64,000 nt of DNA from Actinobaculum suis (GTDB lineage: Bacteria; Actinomycetota; Actinomycetes; Actinomycetales; Actinomycetaceae): the NCBI RefSeq assembly GCF_900102025.1, contig NZ_FNAU01000002.1:209410-273409 (forward strand), read 5' to 3'. The notes under the pieces were generated by a model that did no database searches, was not told where the DNA came from, and saw only the letters and a program-made list of their open reading frames with translations. Shown piece by piece: positions 25,246-35,542 of the stretch (position 1 is its first letter; the number at the start of each line of letters is the position of its first letter). Made by a program: the position numbers and the translations under genes.

Positions 25246-25875
25246 ATGGCTAAGTTCCGTAGGCCGGCACAAATCAAGCCGGAACAGCTCGAAGCGATCC
25301 AGGGCGATGGTGATGTTGCTTACAACTCTGAGCTTGCTCATACCTCTGCGCAGGCATTGCTATTCCACAGAGACGCGGAAGATGATCCGGAAGAAGCTGC
25401 GATTCGGGGGCGGGTATTGGAACTCGTCCGCGCGGAAGGCGTGGACGTGATTGCCGAATCCTGGGTGCGTTCACCGGAAGACTCTTTGCCCGGAGCTTTG
25501 TGGCGCGGCTTCCTATTGCGCGAATGGATCCGCCGCTATCCGCAAGAAGTGGAACGCCGGTGGGATTTAGCGGCCGCGGAACTGGAATCCCAGGGGGCGG
25601 ACGGCAAACAAAAGCTCGATATGACGCCGCGGCCCAGCGAAGTAAAAGATGCTTGGGATAGCGTGCTTGGAGGCGAGTTCACCGGCGAGTTGGAGGAAGT
25701 GCTCGCCAAGTCGGCCCGGTTGACCAACACTTTGGGAGAAGTTGATCCGCACTGGATCAGCAATGACGAACATCCGCTGGCCACACCTGTTACCCGCCGC
25801 GATACGGCGCTTATTCAAACCAGCCTGGAGTTCCGTGAGGCTGGCCAGCAGGCCGCGCGCGGGCTCTTGCACTAA
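25246..25875 (+). CDS. unknown soluble protein upstream of the PPK fusion gene
   Basis: The 209-residue protein is soluble and mostly helical, with acidic stretches (HRDAEDDPEEAAIRGRVLELVRAEGVDVIAESWVRSPEDSLPGALWRGFLLREWI). Regular spacing of WV, LW and REW motifs suggests a compact folded domain. A strong ribosome site (CTAGGAGG) precedes the ATG. It ends 51 bases before the mycothiol synthase/PPK fusion and probably shares its transcript. I do not recognise the family. Confidence 0.75.
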   Translation: MAKFRRPAQIKPEQLEAIQGDGDVAYNSELAHTSAQALLFHRDAEDDPEEAAIRGRVLELVRAEGVDVIAESWVRSPEDSLPGALWRGFLLREWIRRYPQEVERRWDLAAAELESQGADGKQKLDMTPRPSEVKDAWDSVLGGEFTGELEEVLAKSARLTNTLGEVDPHWISNDEHPLATPVTRRDTALIQTSLEFREAGQQAARGLLH

Positions 25876-25926
25876 AACTTTGCACTCAAACTGAAAACTA
25901 TGAAAAATTAGAACGAGGAAGCACTT

Positions 25927-28900
25927 ATGGAAGTTGTATCCGGTCCGCTAACCGCACAGTCCGCGGAAACCCTGCAACGCATCGCCCACGCCGCAGAAGT
26001 GGCAGACGGCACGGCGCCCTTCGATGAACAGACCCTGCTAGACGTGGCCGCCGGGGCCAGTTCTTCCAAAGTGTGGCAGGTAGGGGAGCCGGCGGTGGGT
26101 ATCGCCCATCGCGGCCGCAATAACACCGTGGAATTGGCGGTATTACCGCAAGCTCGCGGCACCGGCGTGGGTACGGCCCTGTTGCGGGCCGCTGCCCGGG
26201 ATGGGGAAACAGATTTTTGGGCGCATGGCGATTTGCCGGCCGCCCAGTACCTGGCCGAAAAAGAAGGTCTGCTTCCCGGCCGCGAGCTGCTGGTGTTGGA
26301 ACGTAGCGTGGGAGAAGAAAATCCGGCGCCCGAACCCGGCGAGATCCCCGGCGTCGTTATTTCCACTTTCGATCCAGACGTAGATTTTGCGGCCCTGGTA
26401 CAACTCAACGCCACCGCTTTTGCTACCCACCCCGAACAGGGGGCTTTGCAGGCCGCGGATTTCCGGGCGCGCATGCGCGAACCGTGGTTCTCCCCGGAAT
26501 TGTTGCTCGTGGCTAAAACCGAGGGCACCATGATCGGTTTCCTCTGGCTCAAACCACAAGAAGTGGCGACGCCGCAAGGGGCTGGCACCGGCGCTGGCCC
26601 CGAGGGCGAAACCGTAACCAGCGCCAATAGCAGCATCGAAACCGGAACCGCACCGGATAGTTCCCTGGAGATTTATGTGCTCGGCGTGGATCCGGAATAT
26701 GCGGGCCGCGGTTTGGGTACCGAGCTCACGCACCGGGCGCTACTAGTGGCACAAAACCGCGGTTTTGAAAAAGTCATCTTGTATGTGGATGGGGAAAACG
26801 AGGCGGCCGTCCGCGTGTACGAAAAGGCCGGCTTCCACCAGGCGCAACGCCACGTTTTGTATCACGTGCCGCTAACGGCATCTTTGAGTGCCGCACGCGG
26901 CGCCAGCCCCGCCACGGCGGCAGATGTGGCCAAAATGACGGAAGTTAGGGCGCCGGAAGCATCGGAAGCTAGGGCGCCGGAAACACTGGGAACGGCACGG
27001 CCGGAAGCGTCGGTGCCAGATAACGTCTCGTCAGAAGGTGCAGCTCAGCAAACCGCTCCGGAAACCGCGTCGGAAACCGCGCCGGAAACCGCGCCGGAAA
27101 ATACCGTGGAAACCGTTGCGGAAGCAGTAGCGGCCGCAGCCGCGCAGGCGGCCGCGGCGCAGCCGGAAGATAGTTTCCATGTGGCGGCCCGGCTCGGTTC
27201 GCCGGTTTCCACCAAATCGCTCACGCAAATGGCGAAGGAAGCGCGCGCGGAAGCCAAGCGCGCGGCCAAAGCTCCGGAAGAGTCCAAACTCCCGCAGGGC
27301 CGGTTTGCGGATCGTGAACTTTCCTGGTTGGCCTTCAATGAGCGCGTGCTCGAACAGAGCGAGGATCAAAGCTTGCCGCTTTTGGAACGCGCCTGGTTCC
27401 TCTCCATTTTCTCTTCCAACTTGGACGAATTCTTCATGGTGCGAGTGGCCGGCCTGAAGCGCCGCATTCGCTCCGGCATCGCCGTCACCGCCGCTTCCGG
27501 GCTTACCCCGCGGCAAGTGATGAACGGGATCGAAGAACGCACGCACGAACTCACGGCTCGGCATGCCCGCGTCTTTCTAGACGACGTCGCCCCCAAACTT
27601 GCCGACCAAGGAATTCGTATCACGCGGTGGCACGAGCTCGGAAAAACCGAAAAGAAACAATTCTCGCGGTTCTTCAAATCCAATATTTTCCCGGTGCTCA
27701 CCCCACTCGCCGTCGACCCTTCCCACCCGTTCCCGTACATTTCCGGGCTTTCGCTCAACCTGGCGGTACGCGTGGAAGACGGTTCCGGCGCCACTATGTT
27801 CGCGCGCGTGAAAGTACCCGATATTCTCCCGCGGTTCATTGCGTTAGACCCGCAAGGTAACGTTTACCGCGCCGAAACGATCCCCGCAGAACCGGAAGAA
27901 GAACTCCGTTTCTTGCCGCTCGAGGAACTCATCGGGGAACATTTAGGCGAACTTTTCCCGGGTATGCAAGTGAAGGATTACTCTACTTTCCGGGTCACCC
28001 GTAACGAAGATCTAGAGGTAGAGGAAGACGACGCCGAAAACCTGCTTACCGCACTCGAAAAAGAGCTCATGAAACGCCGTTTTGGGCCCGTAGTGCGCCT
28101 GGAAGTGGACGAAAATATGGCGCCGGAAGTACTCCAGTTCCTCATGTCCGAAATGGATATTGGGGAAAGTGATGTTTACCGGTTGCCCGCCCCGCTCGAT
28201 CTGACCAGCTTGGATTTGTTTCACAGCTTGGATCGGCCAGCCCTCAAATACCCGAAATACGTACCGGTCACGCCGGTGGGGCTCACCGATGCGGAATCGG
28301 CGCAATCGGCGAATCTTTTCAAAAAGATCCGGCAAGGGGAAGTGCTCGTCCAACACCCCTACGAATCATTTTCCACCTCGGTGCAAGCCTTCATCGCGCA
28401 AGCTGCCGCCGATCCGAAAGTGCTCGCCATCAAACAAACCCTGTACCGTACTTCGGGGGATTCTCCGATCATTGATTCGCTTATTCAAGCGGCACAGGCC
28501 GGCAAACAGGTTTTGGCGATCGTAGAAATCAAGGCTCGGTTTGATGAAGAACGCAATATTGGGTGGGCGCGCAAACTCGAACGCGCCGGCGTCCACGTGG
28601 TCTACGGGATGGTGGGCCTGAAAACCCATTGCAAACTGTGCCTCGTGGTACGCCAAGAAGGAGCCATATTGCGCAGGTACTGCCACGTGGGAACCGGGAA
28701 CTATAACCCGAAAACTGCGCGTGGCTACGAAGATCTAGGGCTTTTCACTTGCGACCGCAACGTGGGCCAAGATCTCACCCGCCTCTTCAACCAGCTCTCC
28801 GGCTATGCCCCCGCCGCCACTTTCCACAGGCTGCTCGTGGCCCCCACCGGGATCCGCGCCGGCCTGGTGGAAAGAATCGAAAAGGAAATTGCGAACAAAA

Positions 28901-29400
28901 ACGCTGGCAAACCCGCCTGGATCAAAATCAAATGCAATTCGATCATTGATGAAACCATGATCGACGCCCTCTACCGGGCCTCCCAAGCCGGCGTACCGGT
29001 ATGGATCCAAGTCCGCGGCATTTGCGGGGTGCGGGCCGGCATCCCCGGCCTTTCCGAAAACATTCGGGTCCGTTCCATCCTGGGCCGATACCTGGAACAC
29101 TCGCGCATCTATGCGTTCTGCAACGACGGCGATACGGACGTATGGATCGGTTCGGCCGACCTCATGCACCGCAACCTGGACCGTCGCGTAGAAGCCCTCA
29201 TAAAAATCGTGGTGCCCGAACAAATCGAACGGGTCGTTGAACTTATCGACGTGGCCATGGCCGATTCCACCAGTTCCTGGCGGCTCGGCCCAGACGGGTG
29301 GGTGCGGCACAACCGCACCGCAAAAGGCCGGCCGCTCGTGGACATCCAAGATCTCCTCATGCGGCAGGCCCGCTCCAAAGTAGCGGGGTCGCAAAACTAG
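25927..29400 (+). CDS. mycothiol synthase (MshD)-polyphosphate kinase (PPK1) fusion
   Basis: One uninterrupted 1157-codon frame joins two enzymes. Residues 1-318 are MshD-like: a first GNAT domain ([17 protein letters not shown]) and a second ([44 protein letters not shown]), which acetylates Cys-GlcN-Ins to finish mycothiol. An Ala/Glu/Pro-rich linker follows, with ETAPETAPE repeats, to about residue 455. Residues 457-1157 are a full PPK1: [25 protein letters not shown], the phosphorylated His H901 in [23 protein letters not shown], and the second His H1081 in HRNLDRR. PPK1 makes polyphosphate from ATP. Ends match both families, so this is a true fusion and not a readthrough; processing into two proteins cannot be excluded. 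Confidence 0.9.
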   Translation: MEVVSGPLTAQSAETLQRIAHAAEVADGTAPFDEQTLLDVAAGASSSKVWQVGEPAVGIAHRGRNNTVELAVLPQARGTGVGTALLRAAARDGETDFWAHGDLPAAQYLAEKEGLLPGRELLVLERSVGEENPAPEPGEIPGVVISTFDPDVDFAALVQLNATAFATHPEQGALQAADFRARMREPWFSPELLLVAKTEGTMIGFLWLKPQEVATPQGAGTGAGPEGETVTSANSSIETGTAPDSSLEIYVLGVDPEYAGRGLGTELTHRALLVAQNRGFEKVILYVDGENEAAVRVYEKAGFHQAQRHVLYHVPLTASLSAARGASPATAADVAKMTEVRAPEASEARAPETLGTARPEASVPDNVSSEGAAQQTAPETASETAPETAPENTVETVAEAVAAAAAQAAAAQPEDSFHVAARLGSPVSTKSLTQMAKEARAEAKRAAKAPEESKLPQGRFADRELSWLAFNERVLEQSEDQSLPLLERAWFLSIFSSNLDEFFMVRVAGLKRRIRSGIAVTAASGLTPRQVMNGIEERTHELTARHARVFLDDVAPKLADQGIRITRWHELGKTEKKQFSRFFKSNIFPVLTPLAVDPSHPFPYISGLSLNLAVRVEDGSGATMFARVKVPDILPRFIALDPQGNVYRAETIPAEPEEELRFLPLEELIGEHLGELFPGMQVKDYSTFRVTRNEDLEVEEDDAENLLTALEKELMKRRFGPVVRLEVDENMAPEVLQFLMSEMDIGESDVYRLPAPLDLTSLDLFHSLDRPALKYPKYVPVTPVGLTDAESAQSANLFKKIRQGEVLVQHPYESFSTSVQAFIAQAAADPKVLAIKQTLYRTSGDSPIIDSLIQAAQAGKQVLAIVEIKARFDEERNIGWARKLERAGVHVVYGMVGLKTHCKLCLVVRQEGAILRRYCHVGTGNYNPKTARGYEDLGLFTCDRNVGQDLTRLFNQLSGYAPAATFHRLLVAPTGIRAGLVERIEKEIANKNAGKPAWIKIKCNSIIDETMIDALYRASQAGVPVWIQVRGICGVRAGIPGLSENIRVRSILGRYLEHSRIYAFCNDGDTDVWIGSADLMHRNLDRRVEALIKIVVPEQIERVVELIDVAMADSTSSWRLGPDGWVRHNRTAKGRPLVDIQDLLMRQARSKVAGSQN

Positions 29401-29487
29401 AGGCCGGCTACCGGAACCGCTAGTTGGTTTTTTGAAAGCAAACGTAGCGAACAGTAGGTTTTCGAAGCAGCGTAGCGAAAGGCAATA

Positions 29488-30672
29488 ATGAGCAAAGAGA
29501 AGCGGGCCGGCGGGTGCGTTATATGGCGCCTGCGCCCGAACAAGGCAGACGCTAGTGACGCTATGAAACCGCGCGATACCGGTAGCGGTAAGAAAGGTAC
29601 CTGCGGCGGGAAAAAATCCGGTGATACCGGGAAAGGTACCAGCGGCAGCGGAAAAAGCGCCGGTGGTACGGGTAAAAATACCGGTAGCGCCGGGAAAGTG
29701 CGGGTGGACGACGTCGAAATACTCCTCGTTGACTTGGGCAAACCGTGGGGGTGGATGTTCCCGGTAGCGGTGCGCGGCAAACGCGAAGGCGCTCGCGACG
29801 CCGCGGTGCGTGCCGCCGCCGAATTTGCCGGTTTCGACGCCGCCCTCGCCCAGCCACTGCAAAGCTCCTACCTGAAGGGGCCGGGCGGAAAACCGGGAAT
29901 GCGGATCTCTTTCTGGTTGGCACAAGAACTGCAACCCGGTCATCCGGCCCTGGCTTTACGCAAAGGCCAAAAACGCTACCGCAAACACAGCAAAGCTCGC
30001 CCGCATCGCTGGGTGGGACTGGCGGAAGCCGCAGAAATCCTCGGTGCCGGCCCGCACACTAAACCACTCGCCAAACTGGCCGTGAAGGTAGCCAAAATCC
30101 AAAAACACGGGGAGTTGAACACGCGCGCCGTGCTTTTTGTGCGCCACGCGCGGGCCCGGAAACGATCCGTGTGGAAAGGTCCGGAAGATACGCGCCCGCT
30201 CACCCCGCAAGGGGCGGAAAGAGCCGCAGAGATCGCCTATGACCTGTCAAATTATGGGATTACCTGGTTGGTTTCTTCCCCGTGGAAACGGTGTGTGGAT
30301 ACGCTCTATCCGTATGCGCGGTGGACGGGGTTGAAGATCGAAACCGCGCCGGAACTTACCGAAGCTGCCTATGCCAAAGATCCCAAACGGGCCGCGCAAA
30401 CCATTCATGATTTCCTTGTCTCTTCGCAATCCCCCGCCGCCGTTTCTTTGCACCGGCCCACGCTGCCGGGCGTACTGGAAGAAGCTGGCCTGCATGCGCG
30501 GGGGAGCGTCAAAAAGCGCATCCCCAAAAAAGATCCCTACCTGAAAACCGGAGAAATTCTGGCCTTGCACATGATGGGTTCCACCGCGGTAGCAGCAGAA
30601 AAATTCCGGCCGATCTCCCTGGAATACCGCACGGCCGCTGATTTGCGGCCCGCTGCCGCGCTCAAACGGTAG
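29488..30672 (+). CDS. MutT1-like protein: degenerate Nudix domain plus histidine phosphatase
   Basis: The two-domain layout and the place after ppk match mycobacterial MutT1, which removes oxidised nucleotides or diadenosine polyphosphates. The N-terminal Nudix part (GCVIWRL; WGWMFPVAV) is broken by a Gly/Ser/Lys/Thr repeat of 45 residues near residue 28 (KKSGDTGKGTSGSGKSAGG). Its Nudix box reads E-x7-RAAAEFAGF where REUxEExGU is expected, so two of three metal-binding Glu are lost and hydrolysis is doubtful. The C-terminal histidine phosphatase is intact at RHARARKR (H220) with PLTPQGAERA and SPWKRCVDT. ATG start, soluble protein. Confidence 0.8.
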   Translation: MSKEKRAGGCVIWRLRPNKADASDAMKPRDTGSGKKGTCGGKKSGDTGKGTSGSGKSAGGTGKNTGSAGKVRVDDVEILLVDLGKPWGWMFPVAVRGKREGARDAAVRAAAEFAGFDAALAQPLQSSYLKGPGGKPGMRISFWLAQELQPGHPALALRKGQKRYRKHSKARPHRWVGLAEAAEILGAGPHTKPLAKLAVKVAKIQKHGELNTRAVLFVRHARARKRSVWKGPEDTRPLTPQGAERAAEIAYDLSNYGITWLVSSPWKRCVDTLYPYARWTGLKIETAPELTEAAYAKDPKRAAQTIHDFLVSSQSPAAVSLHRPTLPGVLEEAGLHARGSVKKRIPKKDPYLKTGEILALHMMGSTAVAAEKFRPISLEYRTAADLRPAAALKR

Positions 30673-30732
30673 CGCGGGCGCAGGAACCCGCCGCGGAAAC
30701 TGAAAACTACCTGTGATCGACCAGACAGGCTA

Positions 30733-30750
30733 GTTAACCTCCCGTTTACC
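30733..30750 (+). promoter_or_regulatory. PHO-box-like direct repeat upstream of pstS
   Basis: GTTAACC at 30733 and GTTTACC at 30744 are spaced by exactly 11 bases, the layout of actinobacterial PhoP (PHO) boxes with GTTCACC-type half sites. It lies about 90 bases before pstS, a classic phosphate-starvation target. A weaker GTTACCC is at 30767. Confidence 0.6.
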
Positions 30751-30837
30751 TTAAATGTCTGGAGCCGTTACCCGAGCTTTTTAGCCTGAACGCAGTGAGC
30801 GCGAAACGGGCGCTCCCTGGCATACAAGGACACAACT

Positions 30838-31971
30838 GTGAAGATTAAGAAGTTTACGGCACTTGCTGCCGCCTCTGCCCTCGCTTTTACCCTGACCGCT
30901 TGCGGAGGGGACGCAAATAGCGGAAATAAGACCACGGAATCGGCCACCACGGAGGCCGCTACCAATAATGCTGGCAGCTCCGATTCGGGCATTTCCGGAA
31001 CCATTAACGGTTCGGGTGCTTCCTCGCAGGTAAATGCCCAGCAGGCCTGGCGGGATGCTTTCGTGCAGAAGAACAGCGGCGCTACCGTCAACTACGAACC
31101 GACGGGTTCCGGTACCGGGCGCGAACAGTTCCTCACCGGAAAGGTGGCCTATGCCGGCACCGATTCCATTTTTGATGAAGAAGAGCTCGCCAAGGTGGGC
31201 CAGGGTAGCCAGTGCGCCAGCGATGTGCTGATCGAACTGCCGGTTTACATTTCCCCGATCGCCGTGGCTTACAACCTGCCCGGCGTAGATAACCTCAACC
31301 TCACTGGGGAAACCGTTGCCAAGATTTTCAAGGGCGAGATCAAGAAGTGGAATGACGCGGCTATTGCCGAAACGAACCAGGGTGTAAACCTGCCCGATCT
31401 CGATATCATTCCCGTCAACCGTTCCGATGATTCCGGTACTTCCAAGAACTTCCAGGGCTACCTGCAGGAAGCCGCTCCCGATGTGTGGACGGACAAGCCT
31501 TCTGACACCTGGCCCATCACCGGTACCCAGTCCGCGCAGCAAACGTCCGGCGTCGTCAACCTGGTGAAGACCACCGAAGGTGCCATCACGTACGCCGACT
31601 ATTCGCAGATCGGTGATCTCAAGGCTGCCAAGCTGCAGGTCGGCTCTGATTTCGTAGGCCCCACTCCGGAAGCTGCCGCCGCGATTGTGGACGGTTCCCC
31701 GGCAACTGAAGACGCTACCGATACGCGCCTGACCGTGGACCTCAAGCGTGACGGTTCCATCGAAGATGCCTACCCGGCCGTTATGATTTCCTACCTGGTG
31801 GCATGCCAGGATTACAAGGACGCATCGGTGGGCTCCTTGGTGAAGGAATTCTTCACTTACGTGGTTTCTGCGGAAGGGCAGGAACGTGCCGCCTCCGCGA
31901 AGGGTGGTAACGCTCCGATTTCGGACGCACTGCGTAAGGAAGCCGAAGCCGCAATCGCCAAGATCAAGTAA
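30838..31971 (+). CDS. pstS: phosphate ABC transporter, substrate-binding lipoprotein PstS
   Basis: PstS captures phosphate outside the membrane and hands it to PstCA. The signal MKIKKFTALAAASALAFTLTAC ends in a lipobox with C22. The mature 355 residues contain the family blocks ISGTINGSGASSQVNAQQAW, NYEPTGSGTGREQFLTGKVAYAGTDS, PVYISPIAVAYNLPGV, FKGEIKKWNDAAI, and VNRSDDSGTSKNFQGYL, which binds phosphate. The start is a GTG. It heads pstSCAB and is preceded by a PHO-box-like repeat. Confidence 0.96.
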   Translation: MKIKKFTALAAASALAFTLTACGGDANSGNKTTESATTEAATNNAGSSDSGISGTINGSGASSQVNAQQAWRDAFVQKNSGATVNYEPTGSGTGREQFLTGKVAYAGTDSIFDEEELAKVGQGSQCASDVLIELPVYISPIAVAYNLPGVDNLNLTGETVAKIFKGEIKKWNDAAIAETNQGVNLPDLDIIPVNRSDDSGTSKNFQGYLQEAAPDVWTDKPSDTWPITGTQSAQQTSGVVNLVKTTEGAITYADYSQIGDLKAAKLQVGSDFVGPTPEAAAAIVDGSPATEDATDTRLTVDLKRDGSIEDAYPAVMISYLVACQDYKDASVGSLVKEFFTYVVSAEGQERAASAKGGNAPISDALRKEAEAAIAKIK

Positions 31972-32015
31972 CACGTGCGAAACTAGGCGAAACAACGAGC
32001 GAATAGCGCAAGTTG

Positions 32016-33128
32016 ATGGCAAAAGTTGATAAAACTACCGGGGAGGTTCCGGCGGCAACGCCTGTAGCCTCCCCGCAGGCCGAAAATACAGCAGTGGAAA
32101 CGCCGAAAACCTCCGCGCTTACTTTCGGCTCTCGGCGCGCGCGTGGCCGCGCTGATGCTTCCTTCAAAGGACTGGCTTACGGAGCCGGCGTCCTGATTAT
32201 TTTGATCCTGGGTGCCGTTTTCGTATTCCTCCTCGCCCAGTCTTACCCGGCTTACCTGGCCTCTGCCGAAGAAATTACAGACGCCGCTTCCTTCACGAAG
32301 GGCCTGAATTTCTGGCAGTATGCCGGCGCCTCCCTGTTCGGAACGATCCTCGCATCCGTTATCGCCCTGGCGATCGCGGTGCCGCTTTCCATCGGGATCG
32401 CGCTGTTTATTTCCCACTATGCTTCCCGGCGTTTTGCGGCCGGGCTCGGATACGTGATCGACCTGTTGGCGGCGATCCCTTCCGTAGTTTTCGGGCTGTG
32501 GGGTATGCAAACGCTAGAGCCGGCCTTACGGCCAATTTTCAAGTGGATCGACGGCGCACTTGGACCAATCCTGCAATGGTGGGTGGACTATGTGCCGCTT
32601 ATGGGAGAAGAAAACGGGCTCGCCCAGTTTGACTGGTGGCCCTTGCAACCCGACCTCGTACACTTCGTACCTCCGGCCCGTAACGTACTCATGGGCGGGC
32701 TGGTACTCGCAATCATGGTGATCCCGATTATCACCTCGCTGTGCCGGGAAGTTTTCTTGCAAACGCCCACGCTGCTCGAAGAAGCTGCTTTGGGCCTCGG
32801 CGCTACCCGCTGGGAAATGATCAAGATGACGGTACTGCCCATGGGCCGTTCCGGCATTACTTCCGCATCGATGCTCGGTTTGGGCCGCGCACTAGGAGAA
32901 ACCATGGCTTTGCTCATGGTGCTCTCCCCGGGGCTCAACGTGAACTTCAACCTCATGGCACCCGGGCAACATTCCACGATCGCTTCCCAGATTGCCTTGA
33001 ACTTCCCGGAAGCCGGCCCCGGCCTGCCCAGCCAGGTACTAGTGGGTATCGGTTTCATCCTGTTTATTTTGACCTTCGTGGTCAACTGGGCCGCGCGGCG
33101 CATCGTTGCCGCCAGCGCCGTGAAATAA
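32016..33128 (+). CDS. pstC: phosphate ABC transporter permease PstC
   Basis: PstC forms the membrane channel with PstA. The 370-residue product has a 50-residue hydrophilic N-terminus, then six membrane segments, with the coupling loop EEAALGLGATRWEMIKMTVLPMGRSGITSASMLGLGRALGETMAL typical of the family. DLLAAIPSVVFGLWGM is another PstC mark. The ribosome site is weak, and a TTG directly before the ATG is possible. It lies 44 bases after pstS. Confidence 0.95.
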   Translation: MAKVDKTTGEVPAATPVASPQAENTAVETPKTSALTFGSRRARGRADASFKGLAYGAGVLIILILGAVFVFLLAQSYPAYLASAEEITDAASFTKGLNFWQYAGASLFGTILASVIALAIAVPLSIGIALFISHYASRRFAAGLGYVIDLLAAIPSVVFGLWGMQTLEPALRPIFKWIDGALGPILQWWVDYVPLMGEENGLAQFDWWPLQPDLVHFVPPARNVLMGGLVLAIMVIPIITSLCREVFLQTPTLLEEAALGLGATRWEMIKMTVLPMGRSGITSASMLGLGRALGETMALLMVLSPGLNVNFNLMAPGQHSTIASQIALNFPEAGPGLPSQVLVGIGFILFILTFVVNWAARRIVAASAVK

Positions 33129-33138
33129 GGAGGCAGGC

Positions 33139-34308
33139 ATGGCAACAAACATTAACGAAAAAATCTCCGCACCGCGCAACGGCGAAGGCGTCGGCAGCGG
33201 CAACGGCACCGGCAACGGCAATGGCACCGGCAATGGCATCGGCGCCGAAACTGCGGTAAAAGAACGCGTGCAGGTGGATCTCACCGCGGGAGGCAACAAG
33301 AAACTTCCCAAGGGTTTCACCTTCGGCGCGCTCATCGTGTGCTGGTTGCTCACCTACGGCCTGTTCCGTTTCGGTTTCAAAGCTGAATCGGCGGTCGGGG
33401 CCCTAGTAGTGGGCTACCTGATCTTCCTCGTGGTAATGCGGTTCGTCTCCCACGGCGTAGAAGGCCGGCGGGCAGGCAAAGACCGCATGGCCGGAATTAT
33501 TATTACTTCCGCTTTCGTGATCGCGGTGGTACCGCTGATCTCGCTGCTGTGGGCGGTAGTACAAAATGCGGTCCCGGTACTCAACTATTCCTTCCTCAAC
33601 AATTCGATGGTGGGAATGTCTGAAGCTGGTTCGCGGCCCGGGCTCGGCCACGCCATCGTAGGTACTTTGACGATTACCGGTACCACGGCGATTATTGCAA
33701 TCCCGCTCGGCATTATGACCGCTATTTACTTGGTGGAATACTACCGGGGTGGCTGGTTCGGAAAGATCGTTACCTTCCTGGTAGACATCATGACCGGTAT
33801 TCCTTCGATCGTGGCCGGCTTGTTCGCCGCCGCTTTCGTGGGCATGGTGGCGCCCTGGACGGGCCACCGCAACGGTCTGATGGGTGCGATTGCGCTCGTG
33901 GTTCTAATGACGCCGATCGTGGTACGAAATACCGAGGAAATGTTGCGGATTGTGCCCGATGAACTGCGGGAAGCTTCCTATGCTTTGGGTGTCACGAAAT
34001 CTCGGACCATTATCAAAGTGGTTTTGCGTACCGCCTTGCCGGGCATTGTTTCGGGGTGCGTGATCGCCCTGGCCCGCGTGATCGGTGAATCCGCGCCGCT
34101 TATGATTACCGCTTCCTCGCCCGATGGGTTCAACTATTCGCTCATCAACGGCCCGGTAATGACCTTGCCCGTATTCGTCTATTCGATGTTCCAACGCGGC
34201 ATGATGGATTACGCCTGGGGTGGCGCCTTCGTGCTGGTAATCATCGTCTTGATCCTCAACCTCATTGCGCGCTTTATCGCCAAGGTATTCGCGCCGAAGA
34301 CCCACTAG
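33139..34308 (+). CDS. pstA: phosphate ABC transporter permease PstA
   Basis: The 389-residue partner of PstC has six membrane segments and the blocks GTLTITGTTAIIAIPLGIMTAIYLVEY, DIMTGIPSIVAGLFAAA and RIVPDELREASYALGVTKSRTIIKVVLRTALPGIVSGCVIALARVIGESAPL, the coupling loop. The first 35 residues carry a Gly/Asn repeat (GSGNGTGNGNGTGNG) outside the family norm. AAGGAGG precedes the ATG, ten bases after pstC. The stop is followed by three imperfect copies of a roughly 35-base repeat. Confidence 0.95.
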   Translation: MATNINEKISAPRNGEGVGSGNGTGNGNGTGNGIGAETAVKERVQVDLTAGGNKKLPKGFTFGALIVCWLLTYGLFRFGFKAESAVGALVVGYLIFLVVMRFVSHGVEGRRAGKDRMAGIIITSAFVIAVVPLISLLWAVVQNAVPVLNYSFLNNSMVGMSEAGSRPGLGHAIVGTLTITGTTAIIAIPLGIMTAIYLVEYYRGGWFGKIVTFLVDIMTGIPSIVAGLFAAAFVGMVAPWTGHRNGLMGAIALVVLMTPIVVRNTEEMLRIVPDELREASYALGVTKSRTIIKVVLRTALPGIVSGCVIALARVIGESAPLMITASSPDGFNYSLINGPVMTLPVFVYSMFQRGMMDYAWGGAFVLVIIVLILNLIARFIAKVFAPKTH

Positions 34309-34417
34309 CTTGCCGGCACGTAGCCGCAGCCAAAACTTTTTAGCTCGGCGGTGCGTAGCCGGAGCTAAGACTCTCTAGTTAGCCGGCACGTAGCCGCAGC
34401 TCTGAAAGGACAGAGAA

Positions 34418-35197
34418 GTGACTGAAGGAATCGTCGTACGCGACGAAAACATCTACTACGGCAAGTTCCTAGCCGTAGAGGGCGTGAACGTACATATCCG
34501 TCCGAACTCGATTACCGCCCTGATTGGCCCTTCCGGGTGTGGGAAATCCACTTTCTTGCGTTCCCTCAACCGGATGCACGAAGTACAGCCGGGGGCCTAC
34601 GTAACCGGATCGGTAGAAATCGACGGGCAAGATATTTATGCCCCGGGTGTGGATCCGGTAACCGTGCGCGGGCACGTGGGCATGGTGTTCCAGCGGCCCA
34701 ACCCGTTCCCCACCATGTCGATTCGCGATAACGTTTTGGCGGGCTACCGGCTCAATAACCAGAAGGTGAACAAGGCCGACGCCGAAGAAATCGTTGAAAC
34801 CTCCTTGCGTGGAGCCAACTTGTGGGAGGAAGTAAAAGACCGGCTGGACCGGCCGGGCGCTTCCCTTTCCGGTGGCCAGCAGCAGCGTCTATGCATCGCC
34901 CGGGCAATCGCGGTAAAACCGCAAGTGCTCCTCATGGACGAACCGTGCTCCGCCCTGGACCCGATCTCCACCCTGGCAATCGAAGACCTGATGACGGACC
35001 TGAAAGATGACTTCACGATCGTGATCGTCACGCACAACATGCAGCAGGCCGCCCGCGTTTCCGAAATGACCGGTTTCTTCAATATTGAAGGCACCGGCAA
35101 GCCCGGGCACCTCGTGGAATTTGACTCGACGGAGAAAATCTTCTCCAACCCCGCAAATTCCGAAACCGAAGATTACGTCTCCGGCCGCTTCGGGTAA
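34418..35197 (+). CDS. pstB: phosphate ABC transporter ATP-binding protein PstB
   Basis: PstB drives phosphate import. The 259 residues contain Walker [18 protein letters not shown], the Q-loop [18 protein letters not shown], signature [16 protein letters not shown], Walker [14 protein letters not shown] and the switch [18 protein letters not shown]. The start is a GTG after AAAGGACAG. No phoU follows; the next genes converge from the other strand. The last 20 bases plus stop are duplicated downstream (35202-35223). Confidence 0.96.
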   Translation: MTEGIVVRDENIYYGKFLAVEGVNVHIRPNSITALIGPSGCGKSTFLRSLNRMHEVQPGAYVTGSVEIDGQDIYAPGVDPVTVRGHVGMVFQRPNPFPTMSIRDNVLAGYRLNNQKVNKADAEEIVETSLRGANLWEEVKDRLDRPGASLSGGQQQRLCIARAIAVKPQVLLMDEPCSALDPISTLAIEDLMTDLKDDFTIVIVTHNMQQAARVSEMTGFFNIEGTGKPGHLVEFDSTEKIFSNPANSETEDYVSGRFG

Positions 35198-35542
35198 GCA
35201 AGTCTCCGGCCGCTTCGGATAGGCAGCGGGCGGAGGCCGGCCTGGCCGCTCCAGCTCGCGGACAGGCGCCCACCAGTGGCCACCGGTGCGGTTTATTACC
35301 GGCACCGGTTGGTTAATACTGGTTGTGCGGCGCCGGTTTGGTTTGGTTGGGATACAAGCACCGTTGCTTTACCAACCAGCGCGGTTCCGTTTGCCGCGTG
35401 GAAGCGGGCTTGCCCACCCGCTCCAGCGAGACCCGTGAAAACTGTGGTTCGTGTCCCCCACAGTTTTCACGGGTCTCTTGGTCATACAAAGCCGGTTTTA
35501 CGACGCCGGTTTCACGCCGGCCGTGCAGCCGCGCAGTCGTGC
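35198..35542. other. gene-free spacer between pstB and pit
   Basis: It holds the duplicated pstB end (GTCTCCGGCCGCTTCGG at 35177 and 35202), a GGTTTGG-rich stretch and a long hairpin (35428-35477). No gene is visible. Confidence 0.7.
35428..35477. terminator. perfect 20-base hairpin between convergent pstB and pit
   Basis: GAGACCCGTGAAAACTGTGG pairs without mismatch with its complement across a 10-base loop. It lies between two convergent operons, so a two-way terminator is likely, although no long T-run follows on either strand. Confidence 0.65.

Noticed and set aside
28735..29943. 402-codon minus-strand ORF
   Set aside because: It is opposite the PPK1 C-terminus and the Nudix gene and shows no protein family features.
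30781..32022. 413-codon minus-strand ORF
   Set aside because: It is the antisense of pstS, which has a signal peptide and full family match.
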